Below, piece after piece: positions 6,448 through 11,470 of a stretch of DNA of 20,265 nt. A program made the translations under genes and the position numbers. Position 1 is the stretch's first letter. Every line of letters starts with the position of its first letter. The notes beneath the pieces were generated by a model that saw nothing but the letters and a program-made list of their open reading frames with translations, was not told the origin of the DNA and searched no databases. Source of the stretch: a virus; the IMG/VR virus record IMGVR_UViG_3300007538_000255, positions 1-20,265 of that record, one strand, 5' to 3'.

Positions 6448-6613
6448 CTTCTATTATGTTTGAAAATTGTGCTACAATAAATTGCTCATATGTAAATACT
6501 TTTCTTCTATCTTTTGGAATCGACTTGTATGTCTTCTTTAACTCTTTGTCAAAAGTGCTAACGAAATCATACATTAATTTTAAAATGTAATCTTCTTTGC
6601 TGATATTTTTCAT
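6413..6613 (-). CDS. Hypothetical 66-aa protein
   Basis: A Lys-rich, probably helical small protein beginning MKNISKEDYILKLMYDFVST and ending NIIEDESNNHYRGAK. No family is recognised. Its ATG overlaps the stop codon of the membrane peptide gene upstream (ATGA), and its 3' end overlaps the 55-aa gene by 35 nt, the usual signature of coupled translation in phage early operons. Base composition is more AT-rich than in the neighbouring genes. Confidence 0.6.
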   Translation of the reverse strand: MKNISKEDYILKLMYDFVSTFDKELKKTYKSIPKDRRKVFTYEQFIVAQFSNIIEDESNNHYRGAK

Positions 6614-6741
6614 TTGAATTTCTTATAGATGATGTAAAACACAAGTCCAATGTGCAGGCCGATGTAAATGGCCAGCGCAATAGGGAGGCCAATGAAAATT
6701 AATTTCATCAACTCCCCTACAATTGACAGCGCATTCTTCAT
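6610..6741 (-). CDS. Small membrane protein, 43 aa
   Basis: The ATG at 6741 opens a 43-residue ORF beginning MKNALSIVGELMKLIFIGLP. Residues ~12-39 form one long or two short hydrophobic segments around a proline (LIFIGLPIALAIYIGLHIGL, then VFYIIY), and the protein ends with the basic KKFK. It should be an inner membrane protein with a cytoplasmic basic tail. It overlaps the next gene by the ATGA arrangement and starts 2 nt after the stop of the ribozyme-preceded gene. Early phage membrane peptides can be superinfection-exclusion or host-takeover factors; nothing in the sequence specifies which. Confidence 0.6.
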   Translation of the reverse strand: MKNALSIVGELMKLIFIGLPIALAIYIGLHIGLVFYIIYKKFK

Positions 6742-6743
6742 GG

Positions 6744-7019
6744 CTAGTTATTCGATAAATTATCAAACAAATCGTTGATGTTTACTGAGTCTTTGTACTG
6801 CTCAACCATGCCGACTAGACTAGTCGTGGCCATCAACAAAATAATCCTGTAGTCCACACAGGTGTGGAGTAATTGGCTAAGTCTACTTAGCTTCTCTTCA
6901 TCGCTGGCCTCATATATGGCCATTACGGCCGCTAATTGGTTCGCAAATGAGTGCGGGTCTACATTTAGTGCACGCACTAATGAGGACGCCTCGTGGTCGA
7001 AATTCATTTCTTTTTTCAT
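6744..7019 (-). CDS. Hypothetical 91-aa helical protein directly downstream of a hammerhead ribozyme
   Basis: An all-helical-looking acidic protein starting MKKEMNFDHEASSLVRALNV; the middle (MAIYEASDEEKLSRLSQLLH) and the end (DSVNINDLFDNLSNN) are helix-prone. No family is recognised. Its interest lies in the leader: the whole 96-nt gap upstream is a type III hammerhead ribozyme. Cleavage would leave the message for this gene with the ribozyme body and a 5'-hydroxyl end about 68 nt upstream of its ATG. The leader between ribozyme and ATG is A-rich (AACCCAAAAAACAATTTAAAG). Confidence 0.7.
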   Translation of the reverse strand: MKKEMNFDHEASSLVRALNVDPHSFANQLAAVMAIYEASDEEKLSRLSQLLHTCVDYRIILLMATTSLVGMVEQYKDSVNINDLFDNLSNN

Positions 7020-7036
7020 TCTTTAAATTGTTTTTT

Positions 7037-7099
7037 GGGTTGCAGTTTCGTCCTTTCGGAGCTCATCAGCACGGGCACTCACCCGTGGACTGCGGGCCC
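7037..7099 (-). ncRNA. Type III hammerhead ribozyme
   Basis: The minus-strand RNA has every core element in order. Stem III 5' strand GCAG (7093-7090) is followed by UC (7089-7088), giving a GUC cleavage triplet. Stem I is CACGGG (7087-7082), loop UGAGUG, CCCGUG (7075-7070). Then come CUGAUGA (7069-7063), stem II GCUCC-GAAA-GGAC (7062-7050; one bulged C and a GNRA loop), GAAA (7049-7046) and stem III 3' strand CUGC (7045-7042). Stem III can extend through GGG (7099-7097) with CCC (7039-7037). Predicted self-cleavage is between 7088 and 7087. A GGGCCC-UGCAU-GGGCCC hairpin (7110-7094) abuts the 5' side. The element fills the gap between genes 7116-7325 and 6744-7019. Confidence 0.88.
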
Positions 7100-7115
7100 A
7101 TGCAGGGCCCACTAA

Positions 7116-7325
7116 CTATGTATTGATGTAACCCACCTCTATGCCTATCTCTAGGCCATGCTTCTCTACCATCTCAAGTGCGGCATCAATCCCGTACCCG
7201 TAGACCGAGGCCTCAGAGCCATCGTCATAAATGATAAACAATTCAAACAGGTCCGCATCCCAGACCTCTCTTGCTTTGTGGGTTACAATTAACCACACGA
7301 ATCCGTCAATAATTCTAATGTCCAT
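7116..7325 (-). CDS. Hypothetical 69-aa protein
   Basis: A beta-rich small protein beginning MDIRIIDGFVWLIVTHKARE and ending EIGIEVGYINT. The motif FIIYDDGSEASVYGYGIDAA (~30-49), strand-turn-strand then helix, resembles small phage early proteins, but I cannot name a family. Two bases separate it from the upstream 121-aa gene, and its TAG stop lies 6 nt before the hammerhead's 5' hairpin. It is the last gene of the RNA segment that the two ribozymes would release. Confidence 0.7.
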   Translation of the reverse strand: MDIRIIDGFVWLIVTHKAREVWDADLFELFIIYDDGSEASVYGYGIDAALEMVEKHGLEIGIEVGYINT

Positions 7326-7327
7326 GT

Positions 7328-7693
7328 CTAGAAAGATTTTTTAACTTTTAATAACCTGTGAGCAAATAGGCTATACTTACCGCATTCAACAAAATTTGAC
7401 TCTAAGTCAAGTAGTGCTGTAATCTGTAATACATCGCCTCTCTTTGGTGGATTCTCAACGAGTTCTGTGTCGTCTATCAATACCACAAGGTCGTTAACAC
7501 TTAGGATATTGCCATCAATGTCGTTGAAAGTCGACCCATACAAAGTGGCAGTGATTCCCTCTAATTCTCTGTCGTCTGCCCATCTTGTCAAGATGTGTTC
7601 TAAGATGTCGGCATCAGACATTTGTTGTGATACCTTGTTGAACTCTTCGATGGTTCCTTGGTTGTGCCCGCTACGGGTGTCTAATTGAATCAT
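7328..7693 (-). CDS. Hypothetical 121-aa acidic protein
   Basis: It begins MIQLDTRSGHNQGTIEEFNK; a helical segment (MSDADILEHILTRWADDREL, ~25-44) is followed by a beta-rich C-terminal part (NILSVNDLVVLIDDTELVE, then KRGDVLQITALLDLESNFV) that looks like a small barrel, ending HRLLKVKKSF. No known family is recognised. The start is supported by the recurrent early leader AACCAAAACAACC just before the ATG. It follows a 75-nt gap containing a strong hairpin and precedes the 69-aa gene by 2 nt. Confidence 0.7.
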   Translation of the reverse strand: MIQLDTRSGHNQGTIEEFNKVSQQMSDADILEHILTRWADDRELEGITATLYGSTFNDIDGNILSVNDLVVLIDDTELVENPPKRGDVLQITALLDLESNFVECGKYSLFAHRLLKVKKSF

Positions 7694-7746
7694 GGTTGTT
7701 TTGGTTATGATTTAAACTAATTATATGCTAACGTAATACTAGAAAT

Positions 7747-7769
7747 AGACATTTGCAAGCGCAATGTCT
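7747..7769. other. Intergenic hairpin
   Basis: AGACATT (7747-7753) pairs with AATGTCT (7763-7769), extended inside by GC/GC pairs after one bulged T and closed by loop AAGC. It sits right after the 47-aa gene on the minus strand, overlapping its TAA. There is no T-run, so it may be an RNA-processing or stability element rather than a terminator. The rest of the gap to 7694 is AT-rich with no clear promoter. Confidence 0.45.
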
Positions 7770-7912
7770 TATTTTTTTACTTTTGCTACCAAATTTAATT
7801 GGCATCCCGATTGGGCTCTGGCCCGCTCAATGGCCTCATATCTGGTGGACGCTAGGCCCTCCCAGATATTTATGCCACTTGTCCACACGGAATAATAAGT
7901 TTTCTTTTCCAC
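7769..7912 (-). CDS. Hypothetical 47-aa protein with GTG start
   Basis: A short ORF whose only plausible start is GTG at 7912, with an in-frame TAG immediately upstream. It reads (M)EKKTYYSVWTSGINIWEGL onward, then STRYEAIERARAQSGCQLNL and a basic VAKVKK end. The pattern (strand, W-rich turn, then a helix like 'Y-AIERAR') suggests a small folded protein and has a phage-like appearance, though I cannot name it. It starts 3 nt after the stop of the 60-aa gene. Without it the gap would be 222 nt in an otherwise dense operon. Confidence 0.5.
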   Translation of the reverse strand: MEKKTYYSVWTSGINIWEGLASTRYEAIERARAQSGCQLNLVAKVKK

Positions 7913-7915
7913 CTA

Positions 7916-8098
7916 CTATTTTATTTTAGTTAGGTTGAACGGCTCAGCATCAAGGCCAAACTCAAAGGTGTAGCCCTCGGCCTCAAGGTCGGCCAGCATT
8001 CTCTCACAAGCTTCGTAGCTCTTTTCCTCCCAAGCATATTCCCATAGTATTTTTTGAACTCGCTTGGGTAGTGTGTCTATTGCTTCAAATAGGTCCAT
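7916..8098 (-). CDS. Conserved small phage protein, 60 aa
   Basis: The sequence MDLFEAIDTLPKRVQKILWE, then YEACERMLADLEAEGYTFEF and GLDAEPFNLTKI, matches a pattern I recall from Bacteroidota phages and mobile elements (LPE-VQ--L, YE-CE-LL-ELE--GYTFEYGLDAEP--L). It is a compact helical protein with an acidic middle; no biochemical role is known to me. Its start codon overlaps the stop of the preceding 64-aa gene by one base, and the GTG-start gene follows closely. Confidence 0.75.
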   Translation of the reverse strand: MDLFEAIDTLPKRVQKILWEYAWEEKSYEACERMLADLEAEGYTFEFGLDAEPFNLTKIK

Positions 8099-8292
8099 TA
8101 CTTTAGATTTTGATTGGTTGGATAATAGCGGACACCCATGGCGTCCGTATTTAAATTTAAGTTGAACTTTTGGTGCAGGGCTTCTAACTCCTGCAAATAT
8201 TGAGCACCCTGCTCAGCATTTAATCGGGTCAAGCGGTCGATAACGTCCTGCACTAGCTCCCGTCTCTTTTCAAAATTGATTTGATAGAACAT
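8098..8292 (-). CDS. Hypothetical 64-aa coiled-coil protein
   Basis: Mostly helical: MFYQINFEKRRELVQDVIDR, then LTRLNAEQGAQYLQELEALH, with heptad-like spacing of leucines over residues ~10-42 suggestive of a coiled coil, then a short polar tail (GVRYYPTNQNLK). No family is recognised. It shares one base with the following gene (TAATG-type overlap) and lies 5 nt after the membrane peptide stop. Confidence 0.65.
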   Translation of the reverse strand: MFYQINFEKRRELVQDVIDRLTRLNAEQGAQYLQELEALHQKFNLNLNTDAMGVRYYPTNQNLK

Positions 8293-8297
8293 AGTTT

Positions 8298-8405
8298 TTA
8301 GTAGTTTATTTTGTTTAATTCCATGCCGTACAATACGCCAAGGGTAATGATTACCGCCATGATTCCAAAGGCGATAAGAGTCGAAAGCAATTCTTCTTTT
8401 CTCAT
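8298..8405 (-). CDS. Small single-pass membrane peptide, 35 aa
   Basis: The ATG at 8405 opens MRKEELLSTLIAFGIMAVII, then TLGVLYGMELNKINY. Residues ~8-28 are a clean transmembrane helix, with basic and acidic residues before it and a polar tail after. The start is supported by the recurrent early leader (AACCAAATCCCCCAAAAC before the ATG) and by tight packing: its TAA is 5 nt from the next ATG. This is the second small membrane peptide of the operon. The function is unknown. Confidence 0.55.
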   Translation of the reverse strand: MRKEELLSTLIAFGIMAVIITLGVLYGMELNKINY

Positions 8406-8429
8406 TTTGTTTTGGGGGATTTGGTTATT

Positions 8430-8543
8430 TTATTTAATTAATTCTATTTCAATATATGGCTCATTTATGCCGTCAGCATTTAGCCTGTTTATTACACGCT
8501 CACGCACCCATCCAATGCCTGCAATGTAGAATGAATCCTTCAT
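8430..8543 (-). CDS. Hypothetical 37-aa protein
   Basis: A short ORF reading MKDSFYIAGIGWVRERVINR, then LNADGINEPYIEIELIK. It begins 3 nt after the stop of the 70-aa gene upstream, which argues for a real gene. The helix 'GWVRERVINRLNADG' next to two strands suggests a tiny alpha/beta fold. No family is recognised. Confidence 0.5.
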   Translation of the reverse strand: MKDSFYIAGIGWVRERVINRLNADGINEPYIEIELIK

Positions 8544-8546
8544 GGC

Positions 8547-8759
8547 TTAGATATTGTTTTGGTAGCAAAAATTGTCAAAATAGGCGTCCTCATTTGCCTT
8601 GATGTGGGCGAAGGTTTGGAGCACATCCTTTTGGTCCCTGTAGACCTTTGAGTCCATGCTGTAGGCCTTGCCGTCAAAGTAGATTGACTCGCCTTGTTTA
8701 ATTGTTTTGCCCGTCTCAGCGCAAGCGCTTTTAAATCGGGCCGTAATAAATTTACCCAT
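8547..8759 (-). CDS. Small conserved phage protein, 70 aa
   Basis: It begins MGKFITARFKSACAETGKTI and continues KQGESIYFDGKAYSMDSKVY. The 'FITARF-S-CAETGK-IKKGE' strand-turn-strand start is a pattern I recall from short phage and bacterial proteins in which one or two cysteines (13 and ~65) may matter. The role is unknown. Its leader is special: the 5' strand of stem I of a type I hammerhead (UUAACC) lies 15 nt before the ATG, so after ribozyme cleavage the message would start with a 5'-hydroxyl about 21 nt upstream of the start codon. Confidence 0.7.
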   Translation of the reverse strand: MGKFITARFKSACAETGKTIKQGESIYFDGKAYSMDSKVYRDQKDVLQTFAHIKANEDAYFDNFCYQNNI

Positions 8760-8774
8760 AGTTTTGTTTGTTTT

Positions 8775-8824
8775 GGTTAAGAGCCCTCACGGGCTTTCTA
8801 GCAATTAGCCGTCATCAGTTAACC
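8775..8824 (-). ncRNA. Type I hammerhead ribozyme
   Basis: Minus-strand RNA order: stem I GGUUAA (8824-8819), CUGAUGA (8818-8812), stem II region CGGC-UAAUU-GCUA (8811-8799), GAAA (8798-8795), closed stem III GCCC-GUGA-GGGC (8794-8783), UC (8782-8781, giving a CUC triplet), then stem I UUAACC (8780-8775), a perfect 6-bp partner of GGUUAA. Predicted cleavage is between 8781 and 8780. Stem II is the weak point: C10.1 faces A11.1 and only G-U, G-C and C-G pairs follow. The UGA inside CUGAUGA (8817-8815) is the stop codon of gene 8815-9009, and stem I uses its last codons, so translating ribosomes would unfold the ribozyme. Confidence 0.75.
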
Positions 8825-9009
8825 TTGATTTCTTTTAAGAATTTTAAAATTGATTCATATGTACCAAGGTCACTTGGACACTCTACTATATCCCATTGTT
8901 CCCACTCATCGTATAGTATTATCAACTCATCGAATAGTCTGTCATATTCGGTTTTCGGATTAAATATAATTTCGTGTAGCTTGGTAAAAAGAAAGAAATT
9001 GTAGTCCAT
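8815..9009 (-). CDS. Hypothetical 64-aa protein overlapping a ribozyme
   Basis: A helical acidic protein beginning MDYNFFLFTKLHEIIFNPKT and ending YESILKFLKEIKVN, with aromatic-rich DEWEQWDIVECPSD in between. No family is recognised. Its last codons (GTT AAC TGA) are part of the hammerhead ribozyme at 8775-8824, so coding and RNA structure constrain the same bases. The ATG at 9009 is preceded by the A-rich AAACTAAAACAAATAAAATC leader typical of this operon. Confidence 0.65.
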   Translation of the reverse strand: MDYNFFLFTKLHEIIFNPKTEYDRLFDELIILYDEWEQWDIVECPSDLGTYESILKFLKEIKVN

Positions 9010-9027
9010 GATTTTATTTGTTTTAGT

Positions 9028-9459
9028 TTATACGTGCATTAAATTTTTACCTACGCCATCGGCATCGGATTGCTCAATTTTTACGGCTATATCAAGCCAC
9101 TTCTCGGCCTTATCGTAGTAGGACTCGGAGGCCCCAGTAAAGCCCTCATGCATGGCACTTACGCTCTTGGCAGAGTAATGCTTATACAGGCCGAACGCTT
9201 CAAAGCGACTCACTTCCACCAAGTTGGCTTGGGGCTCGGCATTGGCGATTTCTTTTAGGGTTTCAAGAAATTCAAAATGAGAACGAAGGTCTATTTCGTC
9301 ACTTCCCCAAATAGAGTGCGCAATATTCATTAAAACACAGATTTCCCCTTTTAAAAATCCCTTTTCAACTTCGTTTTGGCGGTAATTTTCCAATACATCG
9401 AGACAAACTTTGTAGTCTGTTAATAATTTTTTTGCTAGGGTTTGTTCTAGATTTTTCAT
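9028..9459 (-). CDS. Hypothetical 143-aa helical protein
   Basis: It begins MKNLEQTLAKKLLTDYKVCL and is alpha-helical throughout, with Glu/Lys-rich amphipathic stretches (EKGFLKGEICVLMNIAHSIW, ~32-51) and ends KIEQSDADGVGKNLMHV. No domain is recognised; the layout recalls small helical-bundle phage early proteins. It is the second longest of the tiny genes at the promoter-proximal end of the operon. The leader AACCAAAACAATT supports the ATG at 9459. It lies 13 nt after the 62-aa gene. Confidence 0.7.
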   Translation of the reverse strand: MKNLEQTLAKKLLTDYKVCLDVLENYRQNEVEKGFLKGEICVLMNIAHSIWGSDEIDLRSHFEFLETLKEIANAEPQANLVEVSRFEAFGLYKHYSAKSVSAMHEGFTGASESYYDKAEKWLDIAVKIEQSDADGVGKNLMHV

Positions 9460-9472
9460 AATTGTTTTGGTT

Positions 9473-9661
9473 TTATTTCTTAGCTATTTTTTTTAATTCA
9501 TTATCGTATAACTCGGCTCTGAATATTACTTCAGATGTCGATACCAATATGGGGTGTAAGCGACCAAGGGCTTTCACATAAACGTATAATTGGTCGTCAT
9601 TTGCATAGCAATCAATTCCATTTGAATCGAGCCATCTTTTCGCTTTTTGTAATTCAGTCAT
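9473..9661 (-). CDS. Hypothetical 62-aa protein
   Basis: The ATG at 9661 gives MTELQKAKRWLDSNGIDCYA, then DDQLYVYVKALGRLHPILVS and a Lys-rich helix ending KKIAKK. A helix-strand-strand-helix pattern is likely; no family is recognised. The reading frame continues upstream to 9790 without an ATG, but that extension lies inside the coding sequence of the Cys-rich gene, and the leader TTAACCAAACCCCAAAAAATC just before the 9661 ATG supports the short form. Confidence 0.65.
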   Translation of the reverse strand: MTELQKAKRWLDSNGIDCYANDDQLYVYVKALGRLHPILVSTSEVIFRAELYDNELKKIAKK

Positions 9662-9684
9662 GATTTTTTGGGGTTTGGTTAAAA

Positions 9685-10395
9685 TTAATGCTCTAAGATT
9701 TGAATATTTTTGGTGCCTTTTCTTTGTCCACTGCATAGGCCACACTTTTCGCACGTGGATTTGAAGCCCGCTTCTTTGCTCGCAGGACATACAACAGCAC
9801 CAGCCAAAGGTTTGTCCGTGGCTATGAAGGAACGGAACCCGATTTTTTGGGCCATATTTGCTTGATTCTCGTTATGAGTCGATGCCATGAAAAAGGCTGC
9901 ATAGTCGGGCTTTTTGGCCCATTGGTGGGTATAGCCCGTGTGGGATTTGCTGGCCTTGACCATGCTTGAAACCAAGTTCAATGGCAATAAAGTAGGTTCC
10001 CCGTACGTGCCAAAACGAATATATCTATCGTTTGAAATTTCAACAATTTTCTTTTCCAACAAGTGGATTGAAGGTACTTCCTGCACGTTTTTGAATTCTC
10101 TTGCAATGCTTTTTAGCATCGAAATAAACCCGCTGTATTGCTGGTATTTGTGTGTATAGCACTTCAAATAGGCCCTAAAAGGGCAATCAAAACACACGGA
10201 ATCGGCAAGGTCAAAAAAGGTCTTGGGGTCAATTTTTTGGCCGTTTTTTACCGATTCAGACACGTAGGTAAATTGCGCATCCGAGAAGCTATATACCTGC
10301 AAAATTTTCTCTTTGCCGTTCGAAATTTTGGCGTTCGTGGTCTTACCTAGCTTGAAGACCAAAATAGCATTGTTTACTTTTGTTGTAACTCGCAT
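9685..10395 (-). CDS. Cys-rich conserved phage protein, probably metal- or Fe-S-binding
   Basis: A 236-aa protein of a family widespread in tailed phages and mobile elements (I believe it is catalogued as DUF7227, unverified). Signature segments are CFDCPFRAYLKC (C68, C71, C79), YIRFGTYGEPTLLP (~125-138), SHTGYTHQW (~151-159), a -FMAST--E----A---GFR-F- stretch, and the C-terminal CPASKEAGFKSTCEKCGLCS (C203, C215, C218, C221). Two cysteine clusters imply zinc or an iron-sulfur cluster. The arrangement has been compared with radical SAM-like proteins, but no CxxxCxxC loop is visible, so I assign no reaction. I start at the ATG at 10395, preceded by ACCAAACCCAAACCTTT; a TTG at 10437 would overlap the previous gene. 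It is the second gene after the early promoter. Confidence 0.8.
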   Translation of the reverse strand: MRVTTKVNNAILVFKLGKTTNAKISNGKEKILQVYSFSDAQFTYVSESVKNGQKIDPKTFFDLADSVCFDCPFRAYLKCYTHKYQQYSGFISMLKSIAREFKNVQEVPSIHLLEKKIVEISNDRYIRFGTYGEPTLLPLNLVSSMVKASKSHTGYTHQWAKKPDYAAFFMASTHNENQANMAQKIGFRSFIATDKPLAGAVVCPASKEAGFKSTCEKCGLCSGQRKGTKNIQILEH

Positions 10396-10414
10396 AAAGG
10401 TTTGGGTTTGGTCA

Positions 10415-10648
10415 TTAATAATATTTTGATGATTCAATTTGCTTCACTTCACGACTTGGTAGTTCGCTAATTATTTCTAGGTATTTATCAAAGGTCTTCT
10501 CGCAAATGCGGTCGTATTTCTTGCAAGCCTTTTCGTCCCCGTCCCCATCGGCATGGTCTCTTAGGGTATTGGCTTCATTGTGTTTAATTAGCCAATTAAT
10601 GGCTCTGTTTACTTTAGATTGGTGCTTCTTGTTGATTGCTTGTAACAT
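10415..10648 (-). CDS. Hypothetical 77-aa protein, first gene of the early operon
   Basis: From the ATG at 10648 it reads MLQAINKKHQSKVNRAINWL and ends SREVKQIESSKYY; it is basic, mostly helical, with DHADGDGDEKACKKYDRICE in the middle. An in-frame ATG at 10675 exists, but it would coincide with the predicted transcription start of the early promoter, so 10648 is preferred; it is preceded by AACCAAACCCTATAATATT. No family is recognised. As first gene after the promoter it should be expressed early, so a host-takeover or regulatory role is possible but unproven. Confidence 0.65.
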   Translation of the reverse strand: MLQAINKKHQSKVNRAINWLIKHNEANTLRDHADGDGDEKACKKYDRICEKTFDKYLEIISELPSREVKQIESSKYY

Positions 10649-10678
10649 AATATTATAGGGTTTGGTTGAAATCATGTA

Positions 10679-10708
10679 CAAGTATAGTACAATTTTAATT
10701 CATGTCAA
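10679..10708 (-). promoter_or_regulatory. Early leftward promoter
   Basis: On the minus strand TTGACA (10708-10703) and TATACTTG (10686-10679) are separated so that TTG-N19-TA holds, fitting the Flavobacterium/Bacteroides consensus TTG-N17-23-TAnnTTTG with one mismatch. It lies just upstream of the first leftward gene and shares its exact spacing with the groEL promoter. It probably drives the whole early operon down to the terminator at 2661-2686. Confidence 0.7.
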
Positions 10709-11110
10709 TAGCTTGACGAATTTTTTTTTATTTTTTTATTAATTTTTTTAAAGTCAATTAGTTAGCATGACAACTATTGTTGCGCTAAGTTTTAGTATAC
10801 CAAGGAAGGGAGGGGGATAAAGAGAATCCTCTTCTTGTCTCGCTGTATTATGTATGTAGCGAGCTAGCTGGAGCGTACCACCACCAGGGACGGGGCCGTG
10901 GTCAGTGGCATGGGGCGTGGCGTGGTGCCCGTGGTTCTGCAGACATGGGACCAGCAAAGGGGCCTCCATGGGGCCAGCAAAACGCCAAAAAATCCGAGGT
11001 GCGCCAACGAATTCGACCCCCCACCCCCAAAAAAAAAGTCGGTTTCCGTGGAGAGCTTGTCTCGTCAAACCGCTATATAGCCCCCACACTCAGGATATCT
11101 AAAAATTTTT
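10709..11110. other. Gene-free divergent region: AT-rich tract plus GC-rich structured block
   Basis: This gap between the leftward operon and the first rightward gene has no credible gene. 10709-10760 is an AT-rich tract of long A/T runs. 10800-11095 is strongly GC-rich against an AT-rich background and full of hairpins: AAGAG-AATC-CTCTT (10820-10833), CTCGCT/AGCGAG (10839-10844/10858-10863), CGGTTT/AAACCG (11040-11072) around GAGA/TCTC, and the palindrome GCTATATAGC. GGG(A/G)CCAGCAAA occurs twice (10947 and 10971). GGGAGGGGG (from 10808) can pair with the CCCCCCACCCCC tract near 11017-11028 with one mismatch. It may be a structured non-coding RNA of about 300 nt, or part of an origin or packaging site. 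The strand is undetermined; TTTAGTATA at 10791-10799 repeats the first nine bases of the late promoter string. Confidence 0.5.
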
Positions 11111-11121
11111 TTACCTTTACG

Positions 11122-11133
11122 TAGTTGCAACTA
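11122..11133. promoter_or_regulatory. Perfect 12-bp palindrome, operator candidate
   Basis: TAGTTGCAACTA is a perfect palindrome 11 nt upstream of the 79-aa gene, following TTACCTTTACG, which resembles a -7 box (TAnnTTTG) with a final mismatch. The position suggests an operator for a dimeric regulator overlapping the transcription start of this gene. Confidence 0.35.
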
Positions 11134-11144
11134 AAAAAAATGAT

Positions 11145-11384
11145 ATGAAGAAGTTAAAGCTTAGTAACTCTATTTACGCTGGTGGCGTAATGATGGGTAG
11201 TGGACTTGATGTCCAGAACGGGAGATTGATTAACAATCGTCCTGATGGTATGACTGGCCTTGCGCAGATGGCTGCTAATAAAAAAATCATGAAGCGTATG
11301 GACAAGGTTGGCATGATTGCTGAGGGTGTATCTATGGGATACATGAGAGCTGAGATGATGGAAGGTCCTGAAGACATGGGTTAA
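11145..11384 (+). CDS. Hypothetical Met-rich 79-aa protein
   Basis: It begins MKKLKLSNSIYAGGVMMGSG and ends MGYMRAEMMEGPEDMG. Methionine is very abundant and the C-terminal half (AQMAANKKIMKRMDKVGMIA) is an amphipathic basic helix. No family is recognised. It is a single-gene transcription unit: a palindrome and possible -7 box lie upstream, and a strong intrinsic terminator lies 90 nt downstream. Isolated placement in the control region, between the structured block and the TGTCG-box cluster, would suit a regulator or nucleoid-type protein, but this is inference only. Confidence 0.65.
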   Translation: MKKLKLSNSIYAGGVMMGSGLDVQNGRLINNRPDGMTGLAQMAANKKIMKRMDKVGMIAEGVSMGYMRAEMMEGPEDMG

Positions 11385-11470
11385 CCATAATGTCAATTAA
11401 CTTAAAGGTTATCGGAATTAATCCGAATTGATGCCTATAGATTTACATAGTTGTTTTGGGTTTGTTTTGG

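Noticed and set aside
7694-7771. The 7747-7769 hairpin as a further self-cleaving ribozyme or intrinsic terminator
   Set aside because: It has no CUGANGA or other ribozyme core that I can recognise and no T-run; kept only as a hairpin.
9662-9790. Upstream extension of the 62-aa gene to 9790
   Set aside because: It has no ATG start, overlaps the Cys-rich gene and ignores the leader motif in front of 9661.
10754-11089. A 111-aa minus-strand ORF (and two 60-65-aa plus-strand ORFs) across the GC-rich block
   Set aside because: The translation is Trp/His/Pro-rich and resembles no protein, the frames overlap hairpin-forming sequence, no leader motif precedes the start, and it lies upstream of the early promoter. 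Better read as structured non-coding DNA.
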